The notes below the pieces were generated by a model. The model made no database searches and was not told the DNA's origin. It saw nothing but the letters and a program-made list of their open reading frames with translations. A stretch of 11,045 nucleotides of DNA from JBEKSX01 sp049516635 (lineage in GTDB: Bacteria > Bacteroidota > Ignavibacteria > Tepidaquicellales > OLB5): assembly GCA_049516635.1 (NCBI GenBank), contig JBEKSX010000094.1:1-11045 (forward strand). Direction: 5' to 3'. The position numbers and the translations under genes are program-made. Positions 1 through 6,776 of the stretch are shown piece after piece; within the stretch, counting starts at the first letter, position 1; every line of letters starts with the position of its first letter.

Positions 1-255
1 ATATGCTGAAAAAACCTCCCGAAGTTTGTAATTTCTGCGGGCTCCACCCTGATTTATAATATAATGTGTGAATAATCACAGCAATATATGCAAAAAAGAA
101 TTTTTATTCATAGCAGATATATTTTACTTTTTTTTGTCAATAAAAGTTATATATTTGAAAAGAATAAATTTAACTTGATAATCTTTCAATAACATTCTAA
201 ATTAGCCTATCGAAAATTCTACATATTAGTTTTCTACGAACTTAAAATTCATAGC
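1..255. other. AT-rich upstream intergenic region
   Basis: No gene is supported here. The first 59 bases hold an 18-codon plus-strand open frame (3-59, ending in TAA) that could be the tail of a gene cut by the window edge, but it is too short to call. An imperfect hairpin (CCCGAAG at 18-24 with CTGCGGG at 35-41, one mismatch, 10-base loop) sits in the same stretch without a T-tract. From about 60 onward the sequence is strongly AT-rich and includes a T-run near 128-135. It probably carries the promoter and untranslated leader of the lipoprotein gene that starts at 256. Confidence 0.5.
150..157 (+). promoter_or_regulatory. Candidate Bacteroidota-type -7 promoter element
   Basis: TATATTTG matches the Bacteroidota housekeeping -7 consensus TAnnTTTG exactly. 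A TTTG lies upstream at 133-136, but it is closer (13 bases) than the usual -33/-7 spacing of about 19-21, so the -33 element is weak or absent. If used, transcription would start near 163-166 and leave a leader of about 90 bases before the TTG start at 256. In such AT-rich DNA a chance match is possible. Confidence 0.35.
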
Positions 256-1071
256 TTGCATAAAACAAAATATGTGTTACTAATCATTTTCGCGGGATTG
301 CTGTTTTCCTCCTGCGAAAAGAAAGATAATTCGGTCATTGACCCGACTCTTAATTTTCCCAATATTATATCAGCTTCGATCAATCCTTCTACGGTTGATT
401 CCGCAGTGGTTCATTGCACGGCTTATGCTCACGTAACATCCGCTGATCCCATAGATAATGTTACGGCTACGGTAACCAGCCCGGCTCCTAATAACACTCA
501 GGAAGGGGTATTCACCCTAAAAGATGACGGCGTTGCACCGGATTCTGTTTCAGGTGATGGTATATTCTCGGGATATGTCAGTTACACCATGGATTGCAGG
601 TTGGTAGGAGCTCATAAAGTAGAATTTTTGGCTAAGAATGTTTCAGGTTTGGTGAGCAATAATATTATCCAGTTCTTAAATGTAATAAATTCCCATGATC
701 AAAAACCTGTACTATCAGACCTGATCGCTCCGGACAGTCTACAAAGACCTATTTCGGGGCGGAACGGTGCGTTCTTACAGGTAACTGCCTCTGACCCGGA
801 TGGGAATTGTGATGTTCCTTTTATAGGTGGAGTATTTTTCAATTCGTACAAACCAGATTCTTCAGGCGCAACAGGAAATCCATTCTCAATGTACGATGAT
901 GGAGATCAGCTAAACCATTGCGATCAGACGGCTTATGACAGTAAATTTTCATTATGTATAGCAATCGACAACACTGCGCAACTCGGTTACTATACTTTCA
1001 AATTTAATGCAAGGGATAGGTCAAACCAGCTTAGTGACACTTTGATACATCTTATAAAAGTTTATCAATAA
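256..1071 (+). CDS. Lipoprotein with two Ig-like beta-sandwich halves
   Basis: A 271-residue predicted lipoprotein. The N-terminus has a basic stretch, a hydrophobic core and a lipobox LFSSC with the lipidated Cys at residue 20, so it should be SPII-processed and membrane anchored. The residues after Cys (EKKD) are charged and faintly resemble Bacteroidota surface-export signals, but this is weak. The mature part has two similar halves (about 35-145 and 150-271). Each carries an acidic DDG motif: LKDDGVAPDSVSGDGIFSG at 88-106 and MYDDGD...AYDSKFS at 212-232. That pattern is common in Ig-like domains of exported Bacteroidota proteins. The start is TTG: the frame is closed by TAA at 190-192 and contains no upstream ATG or GTG, and the signal peptide begins right at TTG. 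No Shine-Dalgarno is visible. It is first in the likely operon, and the next ATG abuts its stop. Exact function unknown. Confidence 0.8.
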   Translation: MHKTKYVLLIIFAGLLFSSCEKKDNSVIDPTLNFPNIISASINPSTVDSAVVHCTAYAHVTSADPIDNVTATVTSPAPNNTQEGVFTLKDDGVAPDSVSGDGIFSGYVSYTMDCRLVGAHKVEFLAKNVSGLVSNNIIQFLNVINSHDQKPVLSDLIAPDSLQRPISGRNGAFLQVTASDPDGNCDVPFIGGVFFNSYKPDSSGATGNPFSMYDDGDQLNHCDQTAYDSKFSLCIAIDNTAQLGYYTFKFNARDRSNQLSDTLIHLIKVYQ

Positions 1072-2724
1072 ATGAAGAAGATTTTTGCAACTATAATATT
1101 TTTAGCTGCGGGAACCGTTTCCGGACAGGTTCTTCCGTCAAATTTTCATATACAAAAAGATTTTTCTTTTCCGAAAATTCAGCTTCCAATTAACCGGCAG
1201 GATAAGATAATTACAGGGGAGATCGTGAACCCCGTACGGTCAAGCACTATAATCTCCAATTTTATATCAGATGTAGTTGTATCGGGTGATACTATCTGGT
1301 TCGGGACCGGAAGGGGAGTATCAAGAACGGTTGACCAGGGTAACACATTCGATAACTATTACGGGATACCTCCATTCGGGAATGATGATGTCTCTGCAGT
1401 TGCGGTTTATAAAAATTTTGTCATTGTAGCCACATCTACATCAAGAGATGTTGGTTCAGAGAAAGATGTCCCGTTCGGGACAGGGATAAAAGTATCTACT
1501 GATTACGGATTCTCATGGACAGCTAATCCCCAGCCCGTGGATACTAAAGCTGATTCAACTATTATCTACGGACTGCATAATATTGTAGTACATGCAACAC
1601 CTATCACTTCGACGGCAAAGAATCTCACTTATGATATTGCAGTTACAAAAAAGAATTTTACTTCGGATTCAATAGTAATATGGATAGCTTCATGGGCAGG
1701 GGAGTTCAGGAAATCGATAGATTACGGTGCTACGTTCACGAGGGTGCTGCTTCCTCCCGACAATCTTGATAGTATCAAGTGGACTGACGATTCGTTGAAT
1801 TTCACATACGATCCGCGTGATCCGCCTACGGGCAACGATAATCACAAGGGTTTTTCTGTGATCGCACAAAACGATTCAACCATCTGGGTAGGTACCGCAG
1901 GAGGAATAAATAAGTCTACCGATTGGGGAATAAGCTGGAGAAAGTATAATTTTGCTAACACAGGGAATGGTACGGGTATTTCAGGTAATTTCGTGGTTGC
2001 ACTGAAAGTGCAGAATATAGGGATTCAACCTATAATCTGGGGAGCAACCGATATCGGCGGAGGTACCGGGCAGCAATTCGCAGGGGTTAGTTACACATCC
2101 AACGGAGGGTTGAATTGGGGTAACTCCCTTGGAGAGGATGCTATAACTACGCACTATATCGGTGTGAAGGATTCAATTATATATGCGGCAACGGATAACG
2201 GGATATGGAGGGCTTTGTATACACCACCTAATTTCGCATGGTCCAAACCGTTCATTATTTATGACGAAGCCATAAAAGACCAGATCAGAACTACTTTATT
2301 TTATTCTGTTAATGCGGAGGGAGATTCCATCTGGGTAGGGAGCGGTGACGGTTTATGCAGGACTAGGGAGCTTGGAAGTCCCTGGATCGATAAATGGAAA
2401 ATCTTCAGGGCATATCAGCCGGTTGCTTCCACTACGGACACATATGCGGCTCCGAATCCGTTTTCCCCGAAAGATGAAGTGACAAGGATCTTCTTTAAAA
2501 CGGGAAAACCTTCATCTACTGTGACTGTCAAGATTTTCGATTTCGGGATGAACCTTGTGAGGACGGTGCTTCAAAATGCACCCAGAAATACACCCGATGT
2601 TATATGGACAGCTTGGGATGGCACGCGTGATGACGGCAGACAGGTAGCTAATGGAATATATTTCTACCGCATACAGGTGGATAATGACGTGACGTTCTGG
2701 GGAAAGATACTGGTTTTGCAGTAA
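1072..2724 (+). CDS. Secreted Asp-box beta-propeller protein with FlgD-like/T9SS-type C-terminal domain
   Basis: A 550-residue exported protein. The signal peptide (1-18) is followed by Gln19. The body has repeated BNR/Asp-box-like motifs: SRTVDQGNTF (84-93), VSTDYGFSW (141-149), KSIDYGATF (214-222), KSTDWGISW (281-289) and YTSNGGLNW (341-349). These alternate with IWVGT-type strands (75, 203, 271, 420), so a sortilin/photosystem-assembly-like beta-propeller is predicted. The C-terminal ~90 residues begin PNPFSPKDEV (461-470), contain WDGTRDDGRQVANGIYFYRI (515-534) and end KILVLQ. This is the FlgD-like Ig fold that commonly serves as a T9SS sorting domain in Ignavibacteria-type genomes. ATG directly abuts the upstream TAA, and no SD is visible, suggesting coupled translation. 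The propeller-plus-CTD architecture recalls PorZ, but the protein is shorter and I do not claim orthology. Ligand and role unknown. Confidence 0.82.
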   Translation: MKKIFATIIFLAAGTVSGQVLPSNFHIQKDFSFPKIQLPINRQDKIITGEIVNPVRSSTIISNFISDVVVSGDTIWFGTGRGVSRTVDQGNTFDNYYGIPPFGNDDVSAVAVYKNFVIVATSTSRDVGSEKDVPFGTGIKVSTDYGFSWTANPQPVDTKADSTIIYGLHNIVVHATPITSTAKNLTYDIAVTKKNFTSDSIVIWIASWAGEFRKSIDYGATFTRVLLPPDNLDSIKWTDDSLNFTYDPRDPPTGNDNHKGFSVIAQNDSTIWVGTAGGINKSTDWGISWRKYNFANTGNGTGISGNFVVALKVQNIGIQPIIWGATDIGGGTGQQFAGVSYTSNGGLNWGNSLGEDAITTHYIGVKDSIIYAATDNGIWRALYTPPNFAWSKPFIIYDEAIKDQIRTTLFYSVNAEGDSIWVGSGDGLCRTRELGSPWIDKWKIFRAYQPVASTTDTYAAPNPFSPKDEVTRIFFKTGKPSSTVTVKIFDFGMNLVRTVLQNAPRNTPDVIWTAWDGTRDDGRQVANGIYFYRIQVDNDVTFWGKILVLQ

Positions 2725-2745
2725 ATAATAAATTATAAAGTTTTC

Positions 2746-3714
2746 ATGATTAAAAAATTAATCATATTATTTTTTGTATTAAGTTCTGTTTCTTACGCAC
2801 AGCTTGGCGGTCTACCGGGTGCTTTTACGCGTATGGGATTCGGTGCAAGGGGAATTTCCATGGGCAACGCTATGACAGCGGTCACCAACGGCGATATCGT
2901 GGGTTATTATAACCCCGCCCTGTCTCCTTTTCAGGATGACCATTTGATAAACCTGAGCTATTCATTTTTATCGCTGGATAGGACACTGAACTTCGTGAGC
3001 TATACAAAGAACTTTAAGATACCGAACCAGCCTCAGGGAGGTGCAGGTGTAACTTTTGCGTGGATCAACGAGGGTGTCAGCAACATAGACGGACGCGATG
3101 CCGACGGCTTCCAGATAGGTACGTACTCCGTGAGCGAGAACCAGTTCTTATTTGCCCCAGCTATCAGGGTTTCGGAGAAGGTTTCCCTCGGCGTCGGATT
3201 TAAATTTTATTATTCGAAATTATTCAGCGGTGTAACCTCTACATCACTGGGCTTTGATATCGGCGGAGTATACATAATTAATGATAAACTTAATGTAGGT
3301 TTTGCTGCAAAAGACATCGCCTCTAAATATCAGTGGAATACCAATGACCTTTACGGAACGAATGGTACGACTACGACGGATAGGTTTCCTACTCTCTATG
3401 AACTGGGTGTATCATACCTTTTACCGAAAAATCTGGGTCTTGTAGCTTTAGGCTATGAGGGGAGTAACCAGAGGTCCAATATTGTCCGTATGGGCACAGA
3501 GATAAACCTCGTCAAGGATTTTAGTTTCAGGGCGGGATTTGACAGGTTTGATTTCAATGCGGACGATAAGTTCGGGAATTCCGAAATAATGTTCGGTATA
3601 GGATACCAGAAGGGGTTTAGTAATTACATAGTAGGGATCAATTATTCTTTTGTTCTAGAACCCTATACTCACAATCCATTCCAGACATTAACAGCAGTAT
3701 TCAAGATCAAGTAA
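2746..3714 (+). CDS. PorV/PorQ-family outer-membrane beta-barrel protein (first of two)
   Basis: A 322-residue protein with signal peptide 1-18 (cleavage SYA|Q). Immediately after comes the family hallmark: FTRMGFGARGISMGNA (27-42), an NGD turn (48-50) and GYYNPALSPF (53-62). These correspond to the conserved start of the PorV/PorQ/UPF0164 group of FadL-like outer-membrane barrels, and the length is typical. The rest is alternating amphipathic strands with Gly and aromatic residues, as expected of a barrel. It ends AVFKIK rather than in the usual terminal aromatic residue. PorV is the T9SS shuttle that binds cargo C-terminal domains and PorQ helps with surface attachment, but the family has many paralogs of unknown role. 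It starts 21 bases after the propeller gene, without a visible SD, and its stop overlaps the next start. Family call is firm; a specific PorV or PorQ identity is not. Confidence 0.85.
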   Translation: MIKKLIILFFVLSSVSYAQLGGLPGAFTRMGFGARGISMGNAMTAVTNGDIVGYYNPALSPFQDDHLINLSYSFLSLDRTLNFVSYTKNFKIPNQPQGGAGVTFAWINEGVSNIDGRDADGFQIGTYSVSENQFLFAPAIRVSEKVSLGVGFKFYYSKLFSGVTSTSLGFDIGGVYIINDKLNVGFAAKDIASKYQWNTNDLYGTNGTTTTDRFPTLYELGVSYLLPKNLGLVALGYEGSNQRSNIVRMGTEINLVKDFSFRAGFDRFDFNADDKFGNSEIMFGIGYQKGFSNYIVGINYSFVLEPYTHNPFQTLTAVFKIK

Positions 3715-4616
3715 TGAAAAAAATATTTATAATATTAATCATTTTATTCACAAGCGGAAACATTCTCGCTCAGAATGACGGTCCGGGTAGTACGGGGCTC
3801 TCATTTCTGAAGCTGGGCGTAACATCACGGGCTGTTTCTCTGGGTGAAGCTGTGGTTTCAACGTCAGATGATGCTTCAGCTGTGCATTATAACCCTGCAG
3901 CGATGTTTCTCGGCTCTAATGTTAATGTCTTATTCATGCACAACGAGTCGATCATCGGAATCAGAACAGAGTATCTTGCAGGTAAGGTCAAGATGGATAA
4001 ACTGGCATTGGGCTTTAACGTGAACAATACTTCCGTCAGCGATATACAGGTGAGGGAAATACCGGGTGCTCCGGAGGCTACGTTTACTTCGCAGGATTTT
4101 GAGCTCGGTTTTTCCGGCGCATACAGGATCAACGAATTCCTCCAAGTCGGTCTTGGAGTAAAATTCCTGTACGAAAAGATCTATATTGATAATAATGACG
4201 GTTATGCTTTTGATTTCGGCGGATTGTATTCGAAAGATAAGCTCTCGATCGGAGCTGCTTTTGCGAACCTCGGACATATGAATTCATTGAGAAGTCAATC
4301 TACAGTGCTTCCCGCATCATTCCGTTTGGGGGCATCGTATCTGTTTCCTTTTTCAGGAATTAATGCAGTATTAAGGGCATCGGCAGATGGTTATAAAGTA
4401 CTTAACGGTGGTATTATTCATGGCAACGGCGGAGCTGAGTTTATTTATAAAGATCTCTTAAGCATACGGGCTGGATACCAGACAGGTTATGAAGATAGAA
4501 ACATTACTACAGGTATCGGTTTAAAATATAAAGCGTTCAATCTGGATTATGCGTTTGTTCCGTACAAATATTCTCTAGGGAACAGCCATACTTTTACTCT
4601 CGGTGTATCATTTTAA
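3714..4616 (+). CDS. PorV/PorQ-family outer-membrane beta-barrel protein (second of two)
   Basis: A 300-residue protein with signal peptide 1-19 (cleavage ILA|Q). The hallmark region is closer to the family consensus than in the upstream paralog: FLKLGVTSRAVSLGEA (31-46), then a DDASA segment (52-56) and HYNPAAMF (58-65). The C-terminus ends in LGVSF, a terminal Phe as expected for BAM-inserted barrels. Strand-like segments such as GLGVKFLYEKIY and RLGASYLFPF fit a FadL-like barrel. The start ATG shares one base with the upstream stop (TAATG), so translation is likely coupled to the first barrel gene. The two copies are clearly diverged, so this is an old paralog pair rather than a recent duplication. 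It could act as a cargo shuttle for the operon's propeller protein, which is inference from position. Antisense open frames inside this gene are treated as shadows. Confidence 0.85.
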   Translation: MKKIFIILIILFTSGNILAQNDGPGSTGLSFLKLGVTSRAVSLGEAVVSTSDDASAVHYNPAAMFLGSNVNVLFMHNESIIGIRTEYLAGKVKMDKLALGFNVNNTSVSDIQVREIPGAPEATFTSQDFELGFSGAYRINEFLQVGLGVKFLYEKIYIDNNDGYAFDFGGLYSKDKLSIGAAFANLGHMNSLRSQSTVLPASFRLGASYLFPFSGINAVLRASADGYKVLNGGIIHGNGGAEFIYKDLLSIRAGYQTGYEDRNITTGIGLKYKAFNLDYAFVPYKYSLGNSHTFTLGVSF

Positions 4617-4634
4617 TAAACTTGCAATTAATAA

Positions 4635-5603
4635 ATGGACGTAATACGATACGAAAAGAAATATCTGAATGAATGGGAGAACTTTGTAGCATCTTCGAAC
4701 AACGGGACAATTTTCCACACAAGAAAATTCTTATCTTATCACCCTGCCGACAGATTCAAAGATAATTCGCTCATCTTTACTGAAAAGAACAAGACCATAG
4801 CTTTATTTACGGCAGCTCAGGTAAGGCGTGATGACCGCGAAACTCTTATTTCACACCAGGGAGCTTCATACGGTGGTTTTGTTTATCAGGACAACCTTAG
4901 CATAAAACAGGCATTCGAGCTTACGGAAAATTTGATAGATTATACGCTCAAGAATAAGTTCGAAAGGATAATTATTACACATTCGCCTTTTGTTTACCAG
5001 AGGCGTTATAATAATTACATAGACTTTGCTTTTTCCAAGAACGGTTTTCAGTATTTGAAAAGGGAAGTATCAAGCGTGGTTGTGCTGGATGTGAAGGAAG
5101 ACGAAGTGTTGAAGCTGTTCAAGTCCGAAGCGAGGACGGCTGTAAGGAGAGCTGAGAAGCTTGGGGTAGTTATAAAAAGAACCGATGATTTCGAAACTTA
5201 CTATAACATCCTGAAGAGTAACCTGGCGCTCAGGCATAATGTTCAGCCGGCACATACCCTGCCCGAGCTTATAAAGCTGAATAAGCTTTTCCCGGATAAG
5301 ATACAGCTTATCGGAGCTTACGTAAAGAATAAAATGGTAGCCGGAGTTGTAAACTTTTACTGCAATGACCAGGTGGTACTGGTCTTTTATATAAGCCACG
5401 ATCCCGAATACCAGAATTACCGGGGAGTTAATCTTCTTTTTTACAGCATAATGAAGGATGCCATCAAGAGGGGACTGAGCTATCTTGATTTCGGATTATT
5501 CACGGTAAATATGGATCCGAATTGGGGACTCGGCAGATTCAAGGAAAATTTCGGAGCCAGGGGTATACTGAGGGATACTTATTATCTGGATTTGAAGTAT
5601 TAA
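4635..5603 (+). CDS. FemAB-like / GNAT-fold acyltransferase
   Basis: A 322-residue soluble protein without signal peptide or membrane segment, so it should be cytosolic. It has the layout of the FemAB/BioF2-like GNAT group. An N-terminal GNAT-like half includes IFHTRKFLSYHP (26-37). A linker with the basic helix SEARTAVRRAEKLGV (164-178) matches the 'R.A.RKAEK.G' signature of FemAB relatives. The C-terminal half contains AGVVNFYCNDQVVLVFYIS (236-254), a YRGVNLL helix start (262-268) and DFGLFTVN...GLGRFKENFGA (285-308), typical of the acyl-CoA or acyl-tRNA binding core. Family members transfer amino acids or acyl groups to peptidoglycan precursors, lipids or surface glycans; the substrate here cannot be read. 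It lies 18 bases after the second barrel gene on the same strand, so it is probably last in the operon, implying an envelope-related role. Confidence 0.75.
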   Translation: MDVIRYEKKYLNEWENFVASSNNGTIFHTRKFLSYHPADRFKDNSLIFTEKNKTIALFTAAQVRRDDRETLISHQGASYGGFVYQDNLSIKQAFELTENLIDYTLKNKFERIIITHSPFVYQRRYNNYIDFAFSKNGFQYLKREVSSVVVLDVKEDEVLKLFKSEARTAVRRAEKLGVVIKRTDDFETYYNILKSNLALRHNVQPAHTLPELIKLNKLFPDKIQLIGAYVKNKMVAGVVNFYCNDQVVLVFYISHDPEYQNYRGVNLLFYSIMKDAIKRGLSYLDFGLFTVNMDPNWGLGRFKENFGARGILRDTYYLDLKY

Positions 5604-5696
5604 GAGTTAATTGCAGAGAAGTGTAGATGTGGTGTTTCAAGTCATAAAGATTTTACTATAAATGCTGTTTTTTGATAAAGTTCTAATTTATTTCAA

Positions 5697-5770
5697 CCCC
5701 CCCCCTTGAACCCCCCCTTTAATTAAAGGGGGGAAAAGCCCTGATTTATCAGGGCAGGGGATTTTTGATT
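5697..5770. repeat. C/G-tract palindromic intergenic element
   Basis: The block begins with a run of nine C (5697-5705), TTGAA, then seven C (5711-5717). A perfect 22-base palindrome spans 5712-5733: six C, TTTAATTAAA, six G. Four A follow, and then a second perfect inverted repeat at 5738-5755, GCCCTGATTTATCAGGGC, with 8-base arms around TT. AGGGGATTTTTGATT completes the block. The outer flanks TCAACCCC and GGGGATTTTTGA are roughly complementary, suggesting one larger nested fold. It resembles the C-tract/TTTAATTAAA/G-tract intergenic palindromes seen in many Bacteroidota genomes and is probably a dispersed element. Only one copy is in the window, so dispersal is inferred. Confidence 0.65.
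5738..5769 (+). terminator. Possible rho-independent terminator hairpin
   Basis: The hairpin GCCCTGAT-TT-ATCAGGGC (5738-5755) is followed, after AGGGGA, by TTTTTG (5762-5767). The stem is strong, but the T-run is short and displaced by six bases. It lies 135 bases after the acyltransferase stop, so it could end the first operon. On the minus strand the same stem is immediately followed by TTTT. It may simply be part of the surrounding palindromic element. Confidence 0.35.
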
Positions 5771-5822
5771 AAGAATACACAATAAATTCTTATTAAGAGA
5801 AAAAATAAATTAAATATTTGAT

Positions 5823-6776
5823 TTGAGAAATAAACCCAGAATATATTTCGTTGTTTGTTTTACGGCATTAATTATTTCCTATTATGTATCGTTACGTATC
5901 GATGCACCTAGCATAGACGATAAGTACAAACGCCATACGGGTATTATTTCCAACACGATAGAATATCCTTATAAGTACCGCTTGATAAATCCTTATATTG
6001 CCCAGATAACTTTCTCAATTCTTAAACCGGTACTGCCTGAGAAAACTGCTTTCTTTTGTGCATATGTCCTGCAAAACTTCATAGTTTTTTTATTTCTCTG
6101 TTACGTAGTAATAAAATATCTGTCATTGTGGCTGGATGAATTAGGTTCATTGCTAGGGTTATTGATATTCTCTGTTCTTGTTCCTCTATCACTGACAGGG
6201 TTCGATGTGCTGGGTGATATGACCACAGCCGGGTTTATGGCGCTCGGATTTTATTTTATCAATTCCGATAAGCTAAAATATCTCTACCCGGTTATTTTTA
6301 TCGGTGCATTTAATGAGTTCCAGGTGATATTATTGATACCGTTCTATTTCTTCGGCAAAAAAAATAATTTTACTTCATGGCAAGCCTGGAAAAATTGCAT
6401 TCTTCTTTTTATAACATTCCTGGCAGCATACGTATTAATATACCTGATGAGAGGTGGCAACGCAGGAAAAGAGGATATAATATGGTATTTTACAAAGGAT
6501 GCATCGTATAACATATCTCACCCGGGATTTATTTTGCAATGGATAATCATGATAGTTCCTTTGCTTTATTATGCATTGAAGGATTTCAGGTCGAAGCCCG
6601 CCTTTTTGAAAAGGAATCTTTTAACCGTTTTACCTCTGTTTTATATTTTTGTATTTTTCTTTATGGCGCGTATGCGTGAAATAGATAAAGCTCTCACTAT
6701 CTTCATAATACTTATACCTATGGCTCTCCTCTCGCTTATCCCTGAACACAAAAGTTCTACCGGACCCGAAACCTGA
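5823..6776 (+). CDS. Polytopic inner-membrane protein, possibly GT-C-like
   Basis: A 317-residue hydrophobic protein with roughly nine predicted membrane segments, near residues 8-25, 55-70, 75-98, 105-122, 130-147, 153-177, 190-209, 237-252 and 266-306 (the last possibly two). A polar loop after the first segment (26-54) ends in YPYKYRLINPYIA (48-60). A charged MREIDK (284-289) lies between the last two segments. The arginine-proline motif after a large first loop recalls GT-C-type glycosyltransferases and polysaccharide polymerase-like membrane proteins, but I do not recognise a family. The start is TTG: TAA at 5811-5813 closes the frame just upstream, and the next in-frame Met is residue 133, after four membrane segments. 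No SD is seen. Its TGA overlaps the asnB start by one base, so the two are very likely co-translated. An internal antisense open frame is a shadow. Confidence 0.7.
   Translation: MRNKPRIYFVVCFTALIISYYVSLRIDAPSIDDKYKRHTGIISNTIEYPYKYRLINPYIAQITFSILKPVLPEKTAFFCAYVLQNFIVFLFLCYVVIKYLSLWLDELGSLLGLLIFSVLVPLSLTGFDVLGDMTTAGFMALGFYFINSDKLKYLYPVIFIGAFNEFQVILLIPFYFFGKKNNFTSWQAWKNCILLFITFLAAYVLIYLMRGGNAGKEDIIWYFTKDASYNISHPGFILQWIIMIVPLLYYALKDFRSKPAFLKRNLLTVLPLFYIFVFFFMARMREIDKALTIFIILIPMALLSLIPEHKSSTGPET

Larger units (their letters stand above)
5604..5822. other. Intergenic gap between the two plus-strand gene groups
   Basis: This 219-base gap contains no supported gene. Its centre (5697-5770) is a dense block of C/G homopolymer tracts and inverted repeats, annotated separately. 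The flanks are AT-rich: 5604-5690 shows no convincing promoter, and 5771-5822 contains only a poor match (AATATTTG at 5813-5820) to the -7 consensus, placed too close to the TTG start at 5823 to be useful. No Shine-Dalgarno sequence precedes 5823. Confidence 0.6.

Noticed and set aside
47..57. CCCTGATTTAT shared with the hairpin at 5739-5749
   Set aside because: An 11-base match is expected several times by chance in an 11-kb window, and the flanks do not match.
3..59. Short plus-strand open frame ending in TAA with a CNFC pair
   Set aside because: Only 18 codons before the window edge; minus-strand frames are also open here, so coding cannot be supported.
1072..2724. Calling the propeller protein PorZ
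   Set aside because: PorZ is a longer, dedicated T9SS attachment component; this shorter protein shares only the general propeller-plus-CTD layout.
3887..4277. Antisense open frames inside the second barrel gene
   Set aside because: They overlap a well-supported gene, have no recognisable domains and are typical shadow frames.
5070..5399. Antisense 109-residue open frame inside the acyltransferase gene
   Set aside because: No domain, signal or promoter; the plus-strand protein explains the sequence.
5813..5820. AATATTTG as a -7 promoter box for the membrane-protein gene
   Set aside because: One mismatch to consensus, and transcription from it would start at or inside the TTG start codon.
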